DNA of 33,966 bases from positions 7,111 through 41,076 of the forward strand of contig CAJTTU010000028.1 of assembly GCA_910579325.1 (NCBI GenBank), written 5' to 3'. This document shows, in pieces, positions 24,472 to 32,111 of this stretch; the stretch's first letter is position 1, and the number at the start of each line of letters is the position of its first letter. The notes under the pieces were generated by a model. It did no database searches. It was not told where the DNA came from and worked only from the letters and a program-made list of their open reading frames with translations. The stretch is from an uncultured Lachnospiraceae bacterium (lineage in GTDB: Bacteria > Bacillota > Clostridia > Lachnospirales > Lachnospiraceae). The translations under genes and the position numbers were made by a program.

Positions 24472-25962
24472 TTAATTACTCCTGTACATTAGTGCGATGA
24501 TATTTTCACTTGTCATATCCTGTTCTTCCGTAAGCATGCCGGAAACTTTCCCTTCCCGCATCACCAGCAGCCGGTCTGCGATCCCGATCGCCTCCTCCGT
24601 CTCGGAAGAGATAACGATCACCGCCGTACCCTGCCCGGCCAGCTGATGGATCAGCGTATAGATTTCCGCTTTGGCGCCCACGTCGATACCCTGGGTGGGC
24701 TCGTCAAAAATCAGCACTTTAGGATGTGCCGTCAGCGCCTTGGCCACAACCACTTTCTGCTGGTTCCCGCCGCTTAGCTGCCTGCACAGCGTCTCTATAG
24801 ATGGAGCTTTGATATGAATCTGCTCTTTGATTTCGTTTACATATTCGGTTTCCTGCCTGCGCTTCACCATTCCGAATGAGAAAAACCGGTCGATGTCGCT
24901 GTAGGTCACATTTTCTTTGATGGAGCGTTCCGCCACCACGCCCTCCCCTTTCCGGTCCTCCGGCGCAAGAAAAATCCCGTTTTTAATCGCCTCATAGGGT
25001 GATCTTATCTTAACCTGTTTTCCTTCTATATAAACGGAACCGGATTCCAGCCGGTCGATCCCGTAAATCGCCCTGGCCAGCTCCGTCCGTTTGGAGCCTA
25101 CCAGGCCCACGATTCCCAGAATCTCCCCTTTTCCTACCCGGAAGGAAATATCATGGATATTTTCATTGGTAAAGCCTTCGATCCGGAATGCCTCCTCCGT
25201 AAAAGGCCCTTTCCGCTTTTCGGGAAACATAGCGGTCAGCTTCCGTCCAAGCATATGGTTGACCAGCATATCATTGGTCAGGTTCTTGTTCTCCAGGGTG
25301 GTAACCATGGCGCCGTCCCGCATCACCGCCACTCTGTGGGAAATCTTGAAAATTTCTTCCAGCCTGTGGGAAATATAGATAATCGTCGTTCCGGCTTTCT
25401 GAATCTGTTCGATCATCCGGAACAGGATATCCACCTCATTGTCAGACAGCACTGCCGTAGGTTCGTCGAATATCACAATCCTGGGATTCTGCCTCAGCAT
25501 CTTTACAATTGTCACCAGCTGGCACTGAGCCACGCTCAGATCCTTCATCTTTGTTTTGGCCCGGATCGCAAGGCCATATTCATCCAGGGACTGCTGGGCT
25601 TTGGCATAAATCGCCTTCCACGGCACAAAGCCCCCTTTTGTATAGCCTTCCTCGCCGAGAAAAATATTTTCGGCCACAGTCAGCTCCGGCACATATTCGG
25701 CCCGCTGGTAAGCCTGATAAATGCCCAGCCTCTTTGCCTGCAGCGGGGAGCCGATCTCCGTTTCCTTTCCATCCAGCAGGATCGTCCCCGCGTCTTTTTT
25801 ATGGGCGCCTGTCAATATCTTCATCAACGTGCTTTTCCCTGCGCCGTTTTCTCCTACCAGCGCTAAGGTCTCGCCTTCATAAACATCCAGATCGATATTT
25901 TTCAGGGCGTGTACGGCCTGGAAATATTTTTCGATTCCTTTCAGACTTAAAATCTTGTTCAC
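24472..25962 (-). CDS. Sugar ABC transporter ATP-binding protein (RbsA-like, two ABC domains)
   Basis: The start at GTG 25960-25962 (496 residues) follows GGAG eight bases upstream and matches the family's usual length; longer in-frame versions read through the hairpin at 25992-26031. The first ABC domain has GENGAGKST (37-45), IVIFDEPTAVL and ISHRLEEIF. The second has a degenerate phosphate loop (VGLVGSKRTELARAIYG), ordinary for this family, and LSGGNQQKVVVAKAL with LIFDEPTQGIDVGAK. It powers import by the RbsC-like permease. The neighbours show a complete importer in the order binding protein, ATPase, permease. Confidence 0.93.
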   Translation of the reverse strand: MNKILSLKGIEKYFQAVHALKNIDLDVYEGETLALVGENGAGKSTLMKILTGAHKKDAGTILLDGKETEIGSPLQAKRLGIYQAYQRAEYVPELTVAENIFLGEEGYTKGGFVPWKAIYAKAQQSLDEYGLAIRAKTKMKDLSVAQCQLVTIVKMLRQNPRIVIFDEPTAVLSDNEVDILFRMIEQIQKAGTTIIYISHRLEEIFKISHRVAVMRDGAMVTTLENKNLTNDMLVNHMLGRKLTAMFPEKRKGPFTEEAFRIEGFTNENIHDISFRVGKGEILGIVGLVGSKRTELARAIYGIDRLESGSVYIEGKQVKIRSPYEAIKNGIFLAPEDRKGEGVVAERSIKENVTYSDIDRFFSFGMVKRRQETEYVNEIKEQIHIKAPSIETLCRQLSGGNQQKVVVAKALTAHPKVLIFDEPTQGIDVGAKAEIYTLIHQLAGQGTAVIVISSETEEAIGIADRLLVMREGKVSGMLTEEQDMTSENIIALMYRSN

Positions 25963-25991
25963 AATCGTCTCTCCATACTTCTTAATTAATA

Positions 25992-26031
25992 CGGGGCGCC
26001 GGAAAGCTGTTCTTTGTCTCCCGGCGCCCCG
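25992..26031 (-). promoter_or_regulatory. G/C-rich intercistronic hairpin after the binding-protein gene
   Basis: Perfect 11-bp arms CGGGGCGCCGG (25992-26002) and CCGGCGCCCCG (26021-26031) enclose an 18-base loop. There is no T-run on either strand, so it is unlikely to be a full terminator. A hairpin here commonly protects the upstream message and lets the binding protein be made in excess over the ATPase and permease; that role is inferred from position. Confidence 0.7.
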
Positions 26032-26063
26032 CACCCCTTTACCCTTTATGTTTCAGGCATATA

Positions 26064-27263
26064 TTAGAACGCGGAATCCGGGTCATATACCTCGTCGATA
26101 TTCTGTTCATTGGCCTCTACCGGCGCCAGATGCAGAATTCTGTTTTCCGGAACCGTTCCGTTTTCCAGGTAGGACAGCACCAGGTCAGCGCCGATCATGC
26201 CCATGCCCACCGGATCCTGCCCGGCGATAAATTTAATGTTGGTACCGTCTTTGATGGCTTTTAAAGCCGCCTTGTCGCCGTCACGGCCGCACATATACAT
26301 CTCGTTTCTGTCCGCCCGTTCACATGCGGTCAGCGCGCCGATCAGGAAAGGATCGCTGATGGCAAACATAATATCGATCTGTTCGTTGGCTACCAGCATG
26401 TCCTCTGCCATCTGAAGCCCCGCTTCCTCTGTCCAGGCGCCGCCGTACAGATGGGATACCTCTTCCAGCTTATGGTCGGCCTGTACGCTGGCCACGCCGT
26501 CCCAGAATCCGTCATAAATCAACTGTGCCACCGCGTTTCCTTCCACGCCGTCGAACACACAGCAGGTTCCGGCTACTTCGCCCTTCTGGTCCACCAGATA
26601 ATTCGCCGCGTTTACGCCGCAGGAAAATCCCAGCGCATAGTTGTCGCTGCCCACAAAGGCAAGATAATTATGGAAGTCATCGGCCAGCTTGCTGTCCACC
26701 GCTACCACGGGGATTCCGGCATCCGCAGCTTTTTGCAGCGCCTCGCTAACGCCTGAAGGCGGATCCACCACGTTAATAATAATGGCATCCACATCCTGGG
26801 TAATGAAATTTTCAATCTGGTTTACCTGGGTGGCCAGGTCTGCGTCCGCGTCGGAAACCAGGCATTTGGCGCCCAGGGATTCGATGTAAGCTTTTGTCTC
26901 CGTAGGGCCGGCGTAGAAATAGGCTGACGCCATGTTTCCGGCCACATAGGCAATGGTGTACTCTTTGCTCAGCTCACCCTCAAGCGTAAAGGTATCTCTT
27001 GCCACAAAATCCTCTGCCACGCCGTTGTCGATTCCCGCATAGGCGTCAATCAGGCTGTTTCCCGTGCTCTCCCCCTGGGCTGCCGTTTCTTTTGCCGCCG
27101 TTTCTTTCGCTTCTGTCCCGGCAGCCGTCTCCTGCCCTTCTGTCTGGGGCGCCGCTGTTGTACCTTTGTCTTTGGAATCTCCGGTACCGGAATTTCCGCA
27201 GCCCGTCAGACAGCCGCCGATCAGTGAACACGCAAGCAGTACGGCAATCATCTTCTTTTTCAT
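26064..27263 (-). CDS. Sugar-binding lipoprotein of the ABC transporter (periplasmic-binding-protein type 4)
   Basis: A 399-residue lipoprotein. The lipobox LTGC places the modified cysteine at residue 22. An Ala/Glu/Thr-rich linker (~23-67) precedes the binding domain. VAGNMASAYFYAGPTETKAYIESLGAK, DVDAIIINVVDPPSGVSEAL, GIPVVAVDSKL and the late GADLVLSYLENGTVPE are typical of the ribose/galactose-binding class. It captures the substrate outside the cell for the RbsA/RbsC-like importer. GGAGG lies upstream of ATG 27261-27263. It is the first gene of the operon, 78 bases from a perfect LacI-type operator (27342-27355). No clear -35/-10 pair was found in its leader, so the promoter is unresolved. 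Confidence 0.92.
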   Translation of the reverse strand: MKKKMIAVLLACSLIGGCLTGCGNSGTGDSKDKGTTAAPQTEGQETAAGTEAKETAAKETAAQGESTGNSLIDAYAGIDNGVAEDFVARDTFTLEGELSKEYTIAYVAGNMASAYFYAGPTETKAYIESLGAKCLVSDADADLATQVNQIENFITQDVDAIIINVVDPPSGVSEALQKAADAGIPVVAVDSKLADDFHNYLAFVGSDNYALGFSCGVNAANYLVDQKGEVAGTCCVFDGVEGNAVAQLIYDGFWDGVASVQADHKLEEVSHLYGGAWTEEAGLQMAEDMLVANEQIDIMFAISDPFLIGALTACERADRNEMYMCGRDGDKAALKAIKDGTNIKFIAGQDPVGMGMIGADLVLSYLENGTVPENRILHLAPVEANEQNIDEVYDPDSAF

Positions 27264-27341
27264 TTGTTACACCTCCATAAGATAAATTTTTTTATGCTCA
27301 AATTGCCCGACACCTGGTCTTGTGGCAACAAAAGCCATTTG

Positions 27342-27355
27342 TGTAAACGTTTACA
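27342..27355. promoter_or_regulatory. Perfect LacI-family/cre operator upstream of the sugar operon
   Basis: TGTAAACGTTTACA is a perfect 14-bp palindrome. On the minus strand an overlapping inverted repeat TTTACAT-GGGA-ATGTAAA lies on its upstream side. The site is between the LacI gene and the binding-protein gene. It also fits the CcpA cre consensus, so the local regulator, CcpA, or both may bind. Confidence 0.8.
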
Positions 27356-27373
27356 TTCCCATGTAAAATTTTC

Positions 27374-27395
27374 CTGGCAGAATTTTATCTGCCAG
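27374..27395 (-). terminator. Probable terminator after the LacI gene
   Basis: CTGGCAGA (27374-27381) and TCTGCCAG (27388-27395) pair perfectly round a 6-base loop, 19 bases beyond the LacI stop. The minus-strand tail GGAAAATTTTAC is only modestly T-rich, so some read-through into the sugar operon is possible. Confidence 0.55.
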
Positions 27396-27413
27396 AAGGT
27401 CAATCGTATGCGG

Positions 27414-28433
27414 TTATACCGGCAAAATATTTTTGACGGACTCCCCGACCCGCAGGGTTGTGGGGAACGTAATGGTGCGAACCACTTCCGGGTTTCCGTC
27501 GGCGATATTATTCAGTACCAGCTCTACCGCCGCCATAGCCATCTCTTTTAACGGGATCGCCGCCGTGGTGAGCGTGGGACTGTACAGTTTAAAATCCCTC
27601 AAACCGTCAAATCCCGATACGGATACATGCTCCGGAATCTTAAGCCCCCGCTCCATCAGCGCCGTGTAAACACCCTTGGCACAATACTCGTTCATACACT
27701 GTATGGCCGTGGGCGGATCCTGACAGTCCATCAGTTTCAGCGCTCCCGCATACCCCGGAGTAGTACTGTTTCCTTCATCTACCAGGTAAGCGTCATGAAA
27801 TTCGATTCCATTGTCAGCAAGGGCTTTTTTATAGCCGTTCACCCGCTCCAGAAGATTGGGATGATGGAATTCATACCCTACGAACCCGATTTTCCGGTGC
27901 CCGTTCCTGATCAGGTAATTCACCGCCTGGTACATGCCCTTTTTGTTCTCCACGCAGATCCGATCCACTCCGTCGAAACCGGTCTCAATTGCCACTACAG
28001 CCAGATTTCTTCTGATCTTCTCAATCAGCTTTTCCGAATCCAGCAAGGCTGAGCTTAAGATAATCACTCCCGCAGCCTTCCGGCTGATCAGGTCGTCGAT
28101 ATAGTAATTGATCTTTTCCAATTCCGAATTGGAAATACAAAGCTGGAGGGAATATCCTTTCTCCCTCAAGGCAGGCTCTATGTATGTGGTCATCTCCGCG
28201 TAATATACGTTAAAAATATCCGGGATGATCATGCCCACCACTTTGCTGACGCTCTGCTTCACAAGGCCTCTGGCTACTTCATTGGGAATATACCCTACGG
28301 TATCAATAATCTGCTGCACTTTCTTTTTTGTCTTTTTGCTCACCCTGTCGCTGCCGTTGATCACCCTTGACACCGTCGCCGTGGAAACCTGTGCCATTTT
28401 GGCAATTTCTTTAATGCCATACATCTTTTCCAT
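27414..28433 (-). CDS. LacI-family transcriptional regulator of the sugar locus
   Basis: A 339-residue repressor-type protein. The N-terminal helix-turn-helix is GIKEIAKMAQVSTATVSRVIN, followed by the hinge region VGYIPNEVARGL. The rest is a periplasmic-binding-protein-like sensor domain (VVGMIIPDIFNVYYAEM, GHRKIGFVGYEF, PPTAIQCMNEYCAKGVYTALMERG, VSVSGFDGL). The start at ATG 28431-28433 has a weak ribosome-binding site; an ATG three codons later is possible. It sits just upstream of the sugar operon in the same direction, and LacI-type palindromes occur before its own gene, before the sugar operon and at the TIM-barrel promoter. It is therefore the likely regulator of all three, responding to the imported sugar or a phosphate of it. 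Confidence 0.92.
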   Translation of the reverse strand: MEKMYGIKEIAKMAQVSTATVSRVINGSDRVSKKTKKKVQQIIDTVGYIPNEVARGLVKQSVSKVVGMIIPDIFNVYYAEMTTYIEPALREKGYSLQLCISNSELEKINYYIDDLISRKAAGVIILSSALLDSEKLIEKIRRNLAVVAIETGFDGVDRICVENKKGMYQAVNYLIRNGHRKIGFVGYEFHHPNLLERVNGYKKALADNGIEFHDAYLVDEGNSTTPGYAGALKLMDCQDPPTAIQCMNEYCAKGVYTALMERGLKIPEHVSVSGFDGLRDFKLYSPTLTTAAIPLKEMAMAAVELVLNNIADGNPEVVRTITFPTTLRVGESVKNILPV

Positions 28434-28473
28434 GATAATTCAGCTCTTATTTTCTTTTTTCATCTATGAACCT

Positions 28474-28502
28474 ATCTTACCATCTTATCCTCAATTGGTC
28501 AA
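28474..28502 (-). promoter_or_regulatory. Sigma-A promoter of the LacI gene
   Basis: On the minus strand TTGACC (28497-28502) and TAAGAT (28474-28479) are separated by 17 bases, ~40 bases before the start codon. Confidence 0.75.
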
Positions 28503-28511
28503 TAGTTTTTT

Positions 28512-28525
28512 TGAAAACGTTTACA
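28512..28525. promoter_or_regulatory. LacI-family/cre-like operator upstream of the LacI promoter
   Basis: TGAAAACGTTTACA differs from the perfect palindrome at 27342-27355 in one base. It is centred just upstream of the -35 box rather than over the promoter, which fits either looping with the downstream site or control by CcpA. Confidence 0.65.
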
Positions 28526-28545
28526 TTTTTTTATCTTAACTATTT

Positions 28546-28591
28546 TGCACAAAAATGCTCCGCCAGGATATGCGTTGTATCCTGGCGGAGC
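28546..28591 (-). terminator. Rho-independent terminator of the hybrid histidine kinase gene
   Basis: Perfect 14-bp arms GCTCCGCCAGGATA (28557-28570) and TATCCTGGCGGAGC (28578-28591) enclose a 7-base loop. The minus strand continues ATTTTTGTGC. It lies 31 bases past the kinase stop and insulates the LacI promoter. Confidence 0.9.
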
Positions 28592-28622
28592 AAAACTCTT
28601 TATCATTCTTTTTGGCTTCACT

Positions 28623-30770
28623 TTACGGCTCCAAATCCTCCCCCACCCTGAGCACCTGCCCCATCAGCTCCATCAGCTTCGGGATATCTGCCGGCTTGGC
28701 CATATGGGCATTCATGCCGCTCTCCCTGGACTGATACCGGTCCTCCTCAAAGGCGTTGGCCGAGAGCGCGATAATGGGGATGCCGGAGCAGGCCGGGTCA
28801 TCCATACTTCTGATGGCTCTGGCGGCCTCATAGCCGTTCATCACCGGCATCTGAATATCCATCAGAACCAGCCCGTAACGGTCCGGGACGGCTTGCAGCT
28901 TATTCACGGCCTCCAGTCCATTTTCGGCTGTCTCCACCTGGAATCCGGCTTCCTCCAGAAGCTCTGTTTCGATCTCCAGGTTGATCTGGTTATCATCCAC
29001 CAATAACAGTTTTCTGGAACCCATCGCCTGAATAAGCGCCTGCCCAAGCTTCTCCGGTTCCATCGCCTGGCTGCTCTGAATCCGCAGCCTGAGGGTCACC
29101 GTAAAACGGCTCCCTTCTCCCGGCACACTGTACAGGTCAAGATCCCCGGACATCATCTCCACAAAGTTTTTTACGATCGTCAGGCCCAGCCCCGTTCCCT
29201 GTACTTCACCGGTCATCGAGGCGCCGCCACGCTCAAAGGGTTCAAAAATACACTCCTGCAGCTCCTGGCTGATGCCCTTCCCGTTATCCTCCACAATAAA
29301 CCGGTAGACCGCGTGATTGCTGGCCGGGTCTTTTTCCTCGGTTACTGTCAAGCGGACCCAGCCGCCGCCGTCCGTGAATTTCACCCCGTTATTGGTCAGG
29401 CAGAATAGAATCTGCCGCAGCTTCTGGCTGTCGCTGTAAACGTCGGCATGGGTTAAACCGCTTAAATCCACGGAGAAACGGATGCCCTTTTTCCCGGCGC
29501 TGATTCCCACGGTTTCCTGCACATTTTCGGCGATGTCCCTTAGGCTGCACGGGATATCCTCCGCCTGCATGGTGCCGGACTCGATCCGGGAAATCTCCAG
29601 CACGTCATTGATCAGGTGCAGAAGCTGGGTGCCCGCGGTCTCGATCCCGTCCAGATATTCCGAAAGAATCTCCGGATGGTCGATATGGGTTTTGGCCAGC
29701 GCCGTAAAACCGTTGATGGCATTCAGCGGCGTGCGCATATCGTGGGACATGTTCGCGAGAAATGTGTTCTTTGTGACATTGGCCATCCTGGCATGGTTCA
29801 GGGCATCCTCAAACACCTTTTTCTGCTCCATCTCATGCCTCACTTCTTCATCTACCCTGCGGCATCCCAGGACAATCCGGGAAACGGGCCGCTCATCTCC
29901 CACGCCGGCGATGCGAAGCTGCAGATACTGCTGCTCCCCGTCTTTCACTGCCCGGAAGTTCACATAATAGGACTTGCTGTCGGCCAGCTTTTGCTGCATA
30001 TAAACCGGATCGATGGCCCGAATCACCATGGCCTGGTCCTCTGGGCAGACCCAGGTCTTCACATAATCCACGGAAAACCAGCCAAAAGGACGGGGCTGCA
30101 GCTTTCCCTCAAACTGCCGTTCTGTCCGGCTCCCCATCCGGTAGGGCAGGATCTTATCCGTTTCCAGATTGACATAAAGGATGGACTCATAGCTGATGCT
30201 CAGCCCTTCGATTACCTCCAGCCGCCGTAGCTGCTCCTGGTTAATGAAATTCAGTTTTTTATTATATTCCCGGGTCTGCCTTTGCAGCTCCTCCTCCTTC
30301 TGCTCCTTCTCATATACCAGACGTTCCTGCCGTTCCTGCAAGGCCTTTCGTTTTTCCGTGGCATCCCCGGCAAACACATAAAAGACGTCTCCCATCGTGT
30401 CGCTGCGGATAAAGTGTCCGTAATCCTCTATCCAGCGCACCTGGCCGTCTTTGCGGATAATCCGGTATTCCACATAGTCGAGGTCATACTGGCTGTGGGC
30501 GATCTGTTCCTGAATGCTTTCTTCAACTTCGTCCAGATCCTCCGGATGTACAAGCCCGCAAAACGTGCCGCCTGTCAGCTCCTGAAATTCTTCGAACGTA
30601 TCACAGCCAAGGATACGCCGCATGGCTTTATTCGCGTATATGATCCGCTCTTCCTGATCGGCCTGATAGACAAAAAAGCCTCCCGGCATCTGATCCATCA
30701 TCTGTTTGATCTCGTTATTCCCAAACAGGCCCTCTTTTATTTTATCAAGCTTATCCAATGCTGCCACCAA
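28623..30770 (-). CDS. Soluble hybrid sensor histidine kinase (PAS-HisKA-HATPase-receiver)
   Basis: Up to 715 residues with no transmembrane segment, so a cytoplasmic sensor. A PAS domain (~25-137) with MPGGFFVYQAD and the PAC-like YRIIRKDGQVRWIEDYG is followed by a coiled coil (~138-185) and a second sensor-like region (~190-308). HisKA has phosphoacceptor His343 (NMSHDMRTPLNAI). HATPase_c has Asn461, VEDNGKGIS and GTGLGL; the first Asn of the usual N-box is Cys457, but the second, Mg-binding one is kept. The receiver (~585-705) has Asp593-Asp594 and phosphoacceptor Asp638 (LMDIQMPVMNG). The start is uncertain: TTG 30768-30770 or the adjacent GTG, both after AAAGG. It stands alone with its own terminator, and no dedicated response regulator is next to it. 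The signal is unknown. Confidence 0.9.
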   Translation of the reverse strand: MVAALDKLDKIKEGLFGNNEIKQMMDQMPGGFFVYQADQEERIIYANKAMRRILGCDTFEEFQELTGGTFCGLVHPEDLDEVEESIQEQIAHSQYDLDYVEYRIIRKDGQVRWIEDYGHFIRSDTMGDVFYVFAGDATEKRKALQERQERLVYEKEQKEEELQRQTREYNKKLNFINQEQLRRLEVIEGLSISYESILYVNLETDKILPYRMGSRTERQFEGKLQPRPFGWFSVDYVKTWVCPEDQAMVIRAIDPVYMQQKLADSKSYYVNFRAVKDGEQQYLQLRIAGVGDERPVSRIVLGCRRVDEEVRHEMEQKKVFEDALNHARMANVTKNTFLANMSHDMRTPLNAINGFTALAKTHIDHPEILSEYLDGIETAGTQLLHLINDVLEISRIESGTMQAEDIPCSLRDIAENVQETVGISAGKKGIRFSVDLSGLTHADVYSDSQKLRQILFCLTNNGVKFTDGGGWVRLTVTEEKDPASNHAVYRFIVEDNGKGISQELQECIFEPFERGGASMTGEVQGTGLGLTIVKNFVEMMSGDLDLYSVPGEGSRFTVTLRLRIQSSQAMEPEKLGQALIQAMGSRKLLLVDDNQINLEIETELLEEAGFQVETAENGLEAVNKLQAVPDRYGLVLMDIQMPVMNGYEAARAIRSMDDPACSGIPIIALSANAFEEDRYQSRESGMNAHMAKPADIPKLMELMGQVLRVGEDLEP

Positions 30771-30799
30771 GCCTTTCTTTTCCGCTTATTCTGTGTCTT

Positions 30800-30830
30800 T
30801 GGACAGCATATTCCTGAAAACATCTGTCCA
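30800..30830. repeat. Inverted repeat in the kinase leader
   Basis: TGGACAG (30800-30806) and CTGTCCA (30824-30830) are perfect 7-bp arms around 17 bases, immediately upstream of the kinase gene. It could be a leader hairpin; no further support. Confidence 0.35.
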
Positions 30831-30861
30831 ATCCGGCCGCAACTTCCTTCTGGTAAAAGTC

Positions 30862-30879
30862 ATGATAATAACTTATCAT
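30862..30879. promoter_or_regulatory. 18-bp palindrome upstream of the kinase gene
   Basis: ATGATAA (30862-30868) and TTATCAT (30873-30879) form a perfect inverted repeat with a four-base centre, ~90 bases before the kinase start. It is placed as a regulator-binding site would be. No convincing -35/-10 pair was found beside it. The stretch 30957-31110 shows no gene or clear signal. Confidence 0.45.
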
Positions 30880-30909
30880 ATTTTCCCAAAAAAGTATAGT
30901 ATTCTAATT

Positions 30910-30956
30910 GAAAAAGAATCCCGATATTAGCCAGGTGCTGACTGAGTATCGGGATT
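30910..30956 (-). terminator. Rho-independent terminator of the CooC/zinc-ribbon operon
   Basis: AATCCCGATA (30917-30926) and TATCGGGATT (30947-30956) pair perfectly. The minus strand then reads CTTTTTC. It lies 154 bases after the zinc-ribbon stop, the only terminator seen before the kinase promoter region. Confidence 0.7.
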
Positions 30957-31110
30957 TACGCCGCTGTTATTTACAATTCTTAAACAGGATTTTATATCTT
31001 CCAAACAATATTTTTTGATACATCGCATCTAAAGAGACATGGCCTTACCTTGTATGAACCGCAAAATAAATACACAATCCTGCCAAAAGATTTGTTATAC
31101 TTTCATGCAG

Positions 31111-31290
31111 TCATACTTCTTCCAAATGCATATTTTCCGGAACCGTATACCCGCATGATTCGCAGACTGCCTCACCGGCGGTACGGCCATCTTTGACAAA
31201 CACCTCAATATCATCCCCGCAGCCGGGACAGTCGATTTCTTTTATGGTTATCATATTCCTTGCGTTTTCACATCCTACGGCAACACTCAT
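31111..31290 (-). CDS. Small zinc-ribbon protein downstream of CooC
   Basis: A 59-residue frame from ATG 31288-31290 to TGA, with an excellent ribosome-binding site (AAGGAGG, six bases upstream). It starts MSVAVGCENARNMITIKEID and carries two cysteine pairs, CPGC (21-24) and CESC (43-46), spaced as in a zinc ribbon, plus Cys7. It begins 31 bases after the CooC stop and shares its transcript. Conserved cysteine placement, ribosome-binding site and tight spacing support it as a real gene. A metal-carrier or Fe-S/zinc binding role beside a nickel insertase is possible, but nothing fixes the function. Confidence 0.8.
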   Translation of the reverse strand: MSVAVGCENARNMITIKEIDCPGCGDDIEVFVKDGRTAGEAVCESCGYTVPENMHLEEV

Positions 31291-31321
31291 GTTATTTCCT
31301 CCTTGATTTCTACCTTTTTAT

Positions 31322-32092
31322 CTACAGACCCATGCCGTCTAATATTTCATACAATGCCTTTTTGACCGGCGAATCCTCCGGCAGTTCCACAAGGGGCCTA
31401 CCGTCACAGTCATACCGGTAGACCATCTCATCCTGGGGAATTACGCCAAGCAAAGACAGCCCCTGCTTTTCTATCTCGTCCCGTGTGCCATCGTCCAGGA
31501 TTCCGTCCGGCGCGCGGTTAATGATCACCCCTGTCTTTTCCGGCTTCAAATCCAGTTCTTTCATCAGCGCCGCAATCCTTCCGGCTGCCTGTACCCCTCT
31601 CCTGGAACAGTCGCTGACCAGGATCGCCGTTTTCATGGACGGGAGCAACCCCCTGCTGATATGCTCCATGCCGGCCTCATTGTCTACCACCACATAGGGG
31701 TAATGGCTCTGCAGCTTCCGGATCAGGGTCTGAACCAGCCCATTGACAAAACAGTAGCACCCCTGTCCCTGGGTCCGGCCCATCACCATAAAATCAAAAT
31801 CATCTTCCTCTGTAAGCGCATCTGCCAGCCGTGTCTCCAGCCAGTCCTGTTTTGTCACTCCCACAGGGATATGATACCGGGTGTCCATATCCGCACGCTC
31901 AATCTCCTCCCGCAGCTCCCCAAGGGTGACGCCTACCTCCACGCCAAGCACTTCATTCAGGTTGGAATTGGAATCCGCGTCTACCGCCAGCACCGGCTTT
32001 TTTCCTTTTTCACACAGATATTGAATGAGCAGCCCGCATAAAGTGGTCTTTCCCACGCCGCCTTTTCCCGCTACCGCAATCACATGTCCCAT
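31322..32092 (-). CDS. cooC: CooC/AcsF-type nickel-insertion ATPase for CO dehydrogenase/acetyl-CoA synthase
   Basis: A 256-residue MinD/SIMIBI-class ATPase. The deviant Walker A loop GKGGVGKT (9-16) includes the signature lysine Lys10. VDADSNSNLNEVLG is the switch region. MGRTQGQGCYCFVNGLV contains the C-x-C pair at Cys112 and Cys114, the nickel-binding pair of CooC dimers. CVVDNEAG-type Walker B is seen as YVVVDNEAGMEHISRG. Such proteins load nickel into CO dehydrogenase or acetyl-CoA synthase of the Wood-Ljungdahl pathway using ATP. The ATG at 32090-32092 has AGGAGG upstream, preceded by a perfect copy of the recurrent motif. It is divergent from a TetR-family gene and followed by the zinc-ribbon gene. 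The target enzymes are not in the window. Confidence 0.93.
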   Translation of the reverse strand: MGHVIAVAGKGGVGKTTLCGLLIQYLCEKGKKPVLAVDADSNSNLNEVLGVEVGVTLGELREEIERADMDTRYHIPVGVTKQDWLETRLADALTEEDDFDFMVMGRTQGQGCYCFVNGLVQTLIRKLQSHYPYVVVDNEAGMEHISRGLLPSMKTAILVSDCSRRGVQAAGRIAALMKELDLKPEKTGVIINRAPDGILDDGTRDEIEKQGLSLLGVIPQDEMVYRYDCDGRPLVELPEDSPVKKALYEILDGMGL

Positions 32093-32111
32093 TTTGTCTA
32101 CCTCCTAATTG

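Noticed and set aside
25992..26031. Intrinsic terminator between the binding-protein and ATPase genes
   Set aside because: No T-run follows the stem on either strand, and the downstream genes complete the same transporter.
27300..27345. Sigma-54-like promoter (TGGC...TTGCC) before the sugar-binding protein gene
   Set aside because: The GG-to-GC distance is two bases too short for a -24/-12 element, and no sigma-54 activator gene is nearby.
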